A stretch of DNA of 57,971 nt from Pseudomonas citronellolis (lineage in GTDB: Bacteria; Pseudomonadota; Gammaproteobacteria; Pseudomonadales; Pseudomonadaceae). The stretch is from positions 1 through 57,971 of the forward strand of contig NZ_JARJLT010000359.1 in the NCBI RefSeq assembly GCF_029335315.1, given 5' to 3'. This document shows, in pieces, positions 53,047 to 57,971 of this stretch. Both the position numbers and the translations under genes were made by a program. The notes under the pieces were generated by a model. That model ran no database searches. It worked only from the letters and a program-made list of their open reading frames with translations, and had not been told where the DNA came from. Position 1 is the first letter of the stretch; the number at the start of each line of letters is the position of its first letter.

Positions 53047-54887
53047 ACCTGCTGCCCCTCACCTTCCTGTTCCCCCTGGTCGGCTTCCTGCTGCTGTCTT
53101 TCTCGCGCGGCAAGTGGTCGGAAAATCTCTCCGCGCTGGTAGGCGTCGGTTCGGTCGGCCTGTCCGCCCTCTCCGCCTTCTGGGCGATCTGGAGCTTCCA
53201 TAGCGCGCCGCCGGAAGGCGGTGCCTACACCCTGGTCCTGTGGCAGTGGATGAACGTCGACGGCTTCGCGCCGAACTTCGCCCTGTACCTGGACGGGCTG
53301 TCGGTCACCATGCTCGGCGTGGTCACCGGTGTCGGCTTCCTGATCCACCTGTTCGCCAGCTGGTACATGCGCGGTGAAGCCGGTTACTCGCGCTTCTTCG
53401 CCTACACCAACCTGTTCATCGCCAGCATGCTGTTCCTGGTGCTGGGCGACAACCTGCTGTTCCTGTACTTCGGCTGGGAAGGCGTGGGCCTGTGCTCCTA
53501 CCTGCTGATCGGCTTCTACTACAGCCATGTACCGAACGGCAACGCGGCGCTGAAGGCCTTCATCGTCACCCGCGTCGGCGACGTGTTCATGGCCTTCGGC
53601 CTGTTCATCCTGTTCCAGCAGCTCGGCACCCTGAACATCCAGGAACTGCTGGTGCTGGCGCCGCAGCACTTCGCCCAGGGCGACCTGTGGGTGAGCCTGG
53701 CGGCCCTGGCGCTGCTCGGTGGCGCGGTCGGTAAATCCGCCCAGCTGCCGCTGCAGACCTGGCTGGCGGACGCGATGGCCGGCCCGACCCCGGTCTCCGC
53801 ACTGATCCACGCGGCGACCATGGTCACCGCGGGCGTCTACCTGATCGCCCGCTGCCACGGCATCTTCACCCTGGCCCCGAACGTGCTGGAACTGGTCGGC
53901 GTGATCGGCGCCGTGACCCTGGTCCTGGCCGGCTTCGCCGCCCTGGTGCAGACCGACATCAAGCGCATCCTCGCCTACTCGACCATGAGCCAGATCGGCT
54001 ACATGTTCCTGGCCTTGGGCGTCGGCGCCTGGGACGCGGCGATCTTCCACCTGATGACCCACGCCTTCTTCAAGGCCCTGCTGTTCCTCGCTTCCGGTGC
54101 GGTGATCGTCGCCTGCCACCACGAGCAGGACATCTTCAAGATGGGTGGCCTGTGGAAGAAGCTGCCGCTGGCCTACGCGAGCTTCCTGGTCGGCGGCGCC
54201 GCCCTGGCCGCCCTGCCGCTGATCACCGCCGGCTTCTACTCCAAGGACGAGATCCTCTGGGAAGCCTTCGCCAGCGGTCACCAGAACCTGCTGATCGCCG
54301 GCCTGGTGGGTGCCTTCATGACCTCGATCTACACCTTCCGCCTGATCTTCATCGCCTTCCACGGCGAGCAGAAGACCGAGGCCCACGCCGGCCATGGCAT
54401 CAGCCACTGGCTGCCGCTGTCGGTGCTGATCGTGCTCTCCACCTTCGTCGGCGCGATGATCACCCCGCCGCTGCACGGCGTGCTGCCGGAAAGCGTCGGG
54501 CATGCCGGTGGTGAAGCCCAGCACAGCCTGGAAATCGCCTCGGGCGCCATCGCCCTGGCCGGTATCCTGCTGGCCGGCCTGCTGTTCCTCGGCAAGCGTC
54601 GCTTCGTCAGCGCCCTGGCCAAGAGCGCGCCGGGCCGCTTCTTCGGCACCTGGTGGTACCACGCCTGGGGCTTCGACTGGCTGTACGACAAGCTGTTCGT
54701 GAAACCCTACCTGCTGCTCTGCCGCCTGCTCGGCCGCGACCCCATCGACCAGACCCTGGTCCTGGTGCCGCTGACCGCCCGCGGTGGGCACAACCTTCTG
54801 AGCCTGACCGAGAACGGCCGCCTGCGCTGGTACGCCGCTTCCCTGGTCGGCGGCGCGGTGCTGCTGCTCGCGCTGCTGCTGGCCTAA
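53043..54887 (+). CDS. nuoL: NADH-quinone oxidoreductase subunit L
   Basis: This 614-residue distal antiporter-like subunit has about 16 helices and the long lateral C-terminal helix. Hallmarks are [20 protein letters not shown], the channel Lys region [20 protein letters not shown] followed by [19 protein letters not shown], and [20 protein letters not shown]. Full length. Confidence 0.97.
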   Translation: MNLLPLTFLFPLVGFLLLSFSRGKWSENLSALVGVGSVGLSALSAFWAIWSFHSAPPEGGAYTLVLWQWMNVDGFAPNFALYLDGLSVTMLGVVTGVGFLIHLFASWYMRGEAGYSRFFAYTNLFIASMLFLVLGDNLLFLYFGWEGVGLCSYLLIGFYYSHVPNGNAALKAFIVTRVGDVFMAFGLFILFQQLGTLNIQELLVLAPQHFAQGDLWVSLAALALLGGAVGKSAQLPLQTWLADAMAGPTPVSALIHAATMVTAGVYLIARCHGIFTLAPNVLELVGVIGAVTLVLAGFAALVQTDIKRILAYSTMSQIGYMFLALGVGAWDAAIFHLMTHAFFKALLFLASGAVIVACHHEQDIFKMGGLWKKLPLAYASFLVGGAALAALPLITAGFYSKDEILWEAFASGHQNLLIAGLVGAFMTSIYTFRLIFIAFHGEQKTEAHAGHGISHWLPLSVLIVLSTFVGAMITPPLHGVLPESVGHAGGEAQHSLEIASGAIALAGILLAGLLFLGKRRFVSALAKSAPGRFFGTWWYHAWGFDWLYDKLFVKPYLLLCRLLGRDPIDQTLVLVPLTARGGHNLLSLTENGRLRWYAASLVGGAVLLLALLLA

Positions 54888-54915
54888 CGCATTCACGAAC
54901 GAGATCGAGCCCGTC

Positions 54916-56445
54916 ATGATTCTGCCCTGGCTAATCCTGATCCCCTTCATCGGTGGCTTCCTCTGCTGGATCGCCGAGTACACCAGCAAGACCCTGCCCC
55001 GCTGGGTCGCGCTGGGTTCCATGACCCTGACCCTGGCCCTGAGCCTGTGGCTGTGGCACACCGGCAACTACCAGCTGGCCCCCGCCCCCGGCGGCGATCC
55101 GCAGTGGACCAGCGAGTTCAAGCTGCAATGGATCGAGCGCTTCGGCATCAGCGTGCACCTGGCGATGGATGGCCTGTCGCTGCTGATGGTCACCCTCACC
55201 GGCCTGCTCGGCGTACTGTCCGTGCTCTGCTCGTGGAACGAGATCCAGCGTCGCATCGGCTTCTTCCACCTGAACCTGCTGTGGATCCTCGGTGGGGTGA
55301 TCGGCGTGTTCCTGGCCGTCGACCTGTTCCTGTTCTTCTTCTTCTGGGAAATGATGCTGGTGCCGATGTACTTCCTCATCGCGCTCTGGGGTCATAGCTC
55401 GGACGACGGCAAGAAGACCCGCATCTACGCCGCCACCAAGTTCTTCATCTTCACCCAGGCCAGCGGCCTGGTGATGCTGGTGGCGATCCTCGGCCTGGTG
55501 TTCGTCCATTACAACAGCACCGGCGTGCTGACCTTCAACTACGCCGAGCTGCTGAAGACCCCGATGAGCGAGCACGTCGAGTGGCTGCTGATGCTCGGCT
55601 TCTTCGTCGCCTTCGCGGTGAAGATGCCGGTCGTCCCGGTGCACTCCTGGCTGCCCGACGCCCACGCCCAGGCGCCGACCGCCGGTTCCGTGGACCTCGC
55701 CGGCATCCTGCTGAAGACCGCGGCCTACGGCCTGATCCGCTTCGCCCTGCCGCTGTTCCCCAACGCTTCGGCGGAGTTCGCCCCGATCGCCATGACCCTC
55801 GGCCTGATCGGCATCTTCTACGGCGCCCTGCTGTCCTTCGCGCAGACCGACATCAAGCGCCTGGTGGCTTACTCCAGCGTGTCGCACATGGGCTTCGTGA
55901 TGATCGGCATCTACTCCGGCAGCCCCCAGGCGCTGCAGGGCGTGGTGGTGCAGATGATCGCCCACGGCCTCTCCGCCGCGGCGCTGTTCATCCTCTGCGG
56001 CCAGCTGTACGAGCGCCTGCACACCCGTGACATGCGCAAGATGGGCGGCCTGTGGTCGCGCATCCCGTACCTGCCGGCCGTGGCGCTGTTCTTCGCCACC
56101 GCCTCGCTGGGCCTGCCGGGTACCGGCAACTTCGTCGGCGAGTTCCTGATCCTGCTCGGCGCGTTCAAGTCGGTGCCGTGGATCATCGTCATCGCCACCT
56201 TCGGCCTGGTGTTCGGTTCGGTCTACTCGCTGATCATGATCCACCGCGCCTACTTCGGCCCGGCCAAGGCCGACACGCCGATCGCCGGCCTGAACGCCCG
56301 CGAGCTGAGCATGGTGCTGGGCCTCGCGGTCCTGCTGGTGCTGCTCGGTGTCTACCCGCAGCCGGTCCTCGATACCTCCGCCGCCACCATGCATGGTGTC
56401 CAGCAGTGGTTCGACGCCGCCCTTTCCACCCTTGCCGCACGGTAG
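54916..56445 (+). CDS. nuoM: NADH-quinone oxidoreductase subunit M
   Basis: This 509-residue antiporter-like subunit has 14 helices. It contains [20 protein letters not shown] with the conserved Glu, [20 protein letters not shown], and [21 protein letters not shown] 28-bp gap follows nuoL. Confidence 0.97.
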   Translation: MILPWLILIPFIGGFLCWIAEYTSKTLPRWVALGSMTLTLALSLWLWHTGNYQLAPAPGGDPQWTSEFKLQWIERFGISVHLAMDGLSLLMVTLTGLLGVLSVLCSWNEIQRRIGFFHLNLLWILGGVIGVFLAVDLFLFFFFWEMMLVPMYFLIALWGHSSDDGKKTRIYAATKFFIFTQASGLVMLVAILGLVFVHYNSTGVLTFNYAELLKTPMSEHVEWLLMLGFFVAFAVKMPVVPVHSWLPDAHAQAPTAGSVDLAGILLKTAAYGLIRFALPLFPNASAEFAPIAMTLGLIGIFYGALLSFAQTDIKRLVAYSSVSHMGFVMIGIYSGSPQALQGVVVQMIAHGLSAAALFILCGQLYERLHTRDMRKMGGLWSRIPYLPAVALFFATASLGLPGTGNFVGEFLILLGAFKSVPWIIVIATFGLVFGSVYSLIMIHRAYFGPAKADTPIAGLNARELSMVLGLAVLLVLLGVYPQPVLDTSAATMHGVQQWFDAALSTLAAR

Positions 56446-56452
56446 TCGCGAA

Positions 56453-57919
56453 ATGACCTTCACGATCCAACACTTCATCGCGCTCCTGCCGCTGCTCGTC
56501 ACCAGCGCCACCCTGGTGGTGGTGATGCTGGCGATCGCCTGGAAGCGTAACCACCAACTGACCGGCACCCTCACCGTGATCGGTCTGAACCTGGCCCTGC
56601 TGTCGGTCCTCTGGGCCGCCAAGGTGACTCCGCTCGCCGTCACCCCGCTGCTGCAGATCGACAACTTCGCACTGTTCTACTCGGCGCTGATCCTGATCGC
56701 CGCCCTCGCCTGCTCGACCCTCGCCCATGCCTACATGGAGAGCTACCCGGGCAACCGCGAGGAGCTCTACCTGCTCCTGCTGCTGGCCACCGCCGGCGGC
56801 CTGGTGCTGGTGGCGGCGCAGAACCTGGCCGGCCTGTTCATCGGCCTGGAACTGCTCTCGGTGCCGGTCTACGGCATGGTCGCCTACGCCTTCTTCAACA
56901 AGCGCAGCCTGGAAGCCGGCATCAAGTACACCGTGCTCTCCGCCGCGGGCTCGGCCTTCCTGCTGTTCGGCATGGCCATGCTCTACGCCGAAGCCGGCAG
57001 CCTGAGCTTCGCCGGCCTGGGCAGCGCCCTGGCCGAAGGCACCGTGCACGGCCCGCTGCTGACCATCGGCGTCGGCATGATGATCGTCGGCCTGGGCTTC
57101 AAGCTGTCTCTGGCGCCCTTCCACCTGTGGACCCCGGACGTCTACGAAGGCGCCCCGGCCCCGGTGGCCGCGTTCCTCGCCACCGCCGCCAAGGTCGCCG
57201 TGTTCGCCGTGCTGCTGCGCCTGTTCCAGATCGCTCCGGCGGCCCTGCACAGCGGCGTGCTGCACATCGCCCTGGCGGTGATCGCGGTCGCCTCGATCCT
57301 GATCGGTAACCTGCTGGCGCTGACCCAGAGCAACCTCAAGCGCCTGCTCGGCTACTCGTCCATCGCCCACTTCGGCTACCTGCTGATCGCCGTGGTGGCG
57401 AGCAACGGCCTGGCCGTGGAAGCGGTCGGCGTGTACCTGACCACCTACGTGGTCACTTCGCTGGGCGCCTTCGGCGTGGTCACCCTGATGTCCACCCCGT
57501 ACAGCGGCCGCGACGCCGACGCCCTGTTCGAGTACCGCGGCCTGTTCTGGCGCCGTCCGGTGCTGACCGCCGTGCTGACCGTGATGATGCTGTCCCTGGC
57601 CGGCATTCCGCTGACCGCCGGCTTCATCGGCAAGTTCTACATCGTCGCCAGCGGTGTCGAGTCGCACCTGTGGTGGCTGGTCGGCGCCCTGGTGCTGGGC
57701 AGCGCCATCGGCCTGTACTACTACCTGCGCGTCATGGTCACCCTGTTCCTGGTGGAACCGAACATGAAACGCCACGACGCGCCCCTGGACTGGGCCCAGC
57801 GCGCCGGCGGCATCATGCTGGTGGCCATCGCCCTGCTGGCGTTCTTCCTCGGCGTCTACCCGCAGCCGCTGCTGGACATCCTCCAGCACTCCGGCCTGGC
57901 GGTAGCCGTCGCCGGCTGA
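56453..57919 (+). CDS. nuoN: NADH-quinone oxidoreductase subunit N
   Basis: This 488-residue antiporter-like subunit completes the membrane arm. ATG 56453 lies 7 bp after nuoM and gives [20 protein letters not shown]; the upstream open frame overlaps nuoM and is rejected. Conserved parts are [40 protein letters not shown] and [20 protein letters not shown]. Confidence 0.97.
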   Translation: MTFTIQHFIALLPLLVTSATLVVVMLAIAWKRNHQLTGTLTVIGLNLALLSVLWAAKVTPLAVTPLLQIDNFALFYSALILIAALACSTLAHAYMESYPGNREELYLLLLLATAGGLVLVAAQNLAGLFIGLELLSVPVYGMVAYAFFNKRSLEAGIKYTVLSAAGSAFLLFGMAMLYAEAGSLSFAGLGSALAEGTVHGPLLTIGVGMMIVGLGFKLSLAPFHLWTPDVYEGAPAPVAAFLATAAKVAVFAVLLRLFQIAPAALHSGVLHIALAVIAVASILIGNLLALTQSNLKRLLGYSSIAHFGYLLIAVVASNGLAVEAVGVYLTTYVVTSLGAFGVVTLMSTPYSGRDADALFEYRGLFWRRPVLTAVLTVMMLSLAGIPLTAGFIGKFYIVASGVESHLWWLVGALVLGSAIGLYYYLRVMVTLFLVEPNMKRHDAPLDWAQRAGGIMLVAIALLAFFLGVYPQPLLDILQHSGLAVAVAG

Positions 57920-57939
57920 TAGCCGCAAGCGCAGCAAAG

Positions 57940-57967
57940 AAAAACCCCGCCTCGGCGGGGTTTTTTG
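57940..57967 (+). terminator. Rho-independent terminator of the nuo operon
   Basis: AAAAACCCCGCC-TC-GGCGGGGTTTTTT, perfect stem with T run, 20 bp after nuoN. Confidence 0.95.
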
Positions 57968-57971
57968 TTGC

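Noticed and set aside
52128-55067. A 979-codon open frame antisense to nuoJ-nuoL
   Set aside because: Rich in Gln, His, Arg and Gly, the usual shadow of GC-rich coding DNA read backwards; no domain, no ribosome site, and the opposite strand encodes well-known nuo proteins.

Overview
The window is GC-rich chromosomal DNA of a Pseudomonas closely related to P. aeruginosa. Evidence for this is the run tRNA-Ser / yccA / tusDCBE / trpD2-like, cysG-serS-rarA-lolA-ftsK, trxB-aat-bpt-infA, clpA-clpS, cspD, icd/idh, mnmA-hflD-purB, roxA, aceA and a complete 13-gene nuo operon with fused nuoCD. Gene order and protein character are those I know from P. aeruginosa. Monomeric NADP-type isocitrate dehydrogenase beside icd and the 531-residue isocitrate lyase are also typical. 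I cannot name the species.

Layout. (1) 10-5394, minus strand: sulfonate-sulfur block with ssuE-ssuA, a second SsuA/C/B-type ABC transporter and the 1-Cys peroxiredoxin lsfA. The ssuE and lsfA upstream regions share an AT-rich element. (2) 5643-10705: a patchy accessory stretch. It holds a small DUF6316-like gene, a small membrane protein, a doubtful ORF, a PAS-PAS-GGDEF protein, an IS1182-type transposase remnant, a Dyp-type peroxidase, and a decayed tyrosine integrase next to the 3' end of tRNA-Ser(UGA). (3) 10835-15077: yccA, the tightly overlapping tusD-C-B-E/trpD2-like operon (2-thiouridine sulfur relay) and a glutathionyl-hydroquinone reductase. (4) 15270-22729, minus strand: LprI-like protein, cysG, serS, rarA, lolA, ftsK. 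(5) 22944-25698, plus strand: trxB, aat, bpt, infA; convergent with clpS-clpA (minus). The Aat and Bpt transferases add N-degron residues that ClpS delivers to ClpAP, so an N-end-rule pathway is clustered here. (6) cspD, icd (minus), idh (plus), a Nudix hydrolase, mnmA, hflD, purB, roxA, a GNAT protein, a DUF7931-like protein and a secretin short-domain protein. (7) aceA and a DUF4442 protein. (8) 43030-57919: nuoA-N, ended by a strong terminator.

How the parts fit: most of the window is core physiology, namely tRNA thiolation (TusBCDE with MnmA), protein quality control (YccA, ClpAPS, Aat, Bpt, LolA), the isocitrate branch point (Icd, Idh, AceA) and respiration (complex I). I found no CRISPR array, no intact prophage and no defence system. 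The most interesting signals are non-coding: three consecutive perfect hairpins in the cspD leader, a perfect Fur-type palindrome upstream of nuoA with no obvious target gene, a strongly structured nuoF-nuoG spacer, and the shared element upstream of the two sulfur-starvation units.
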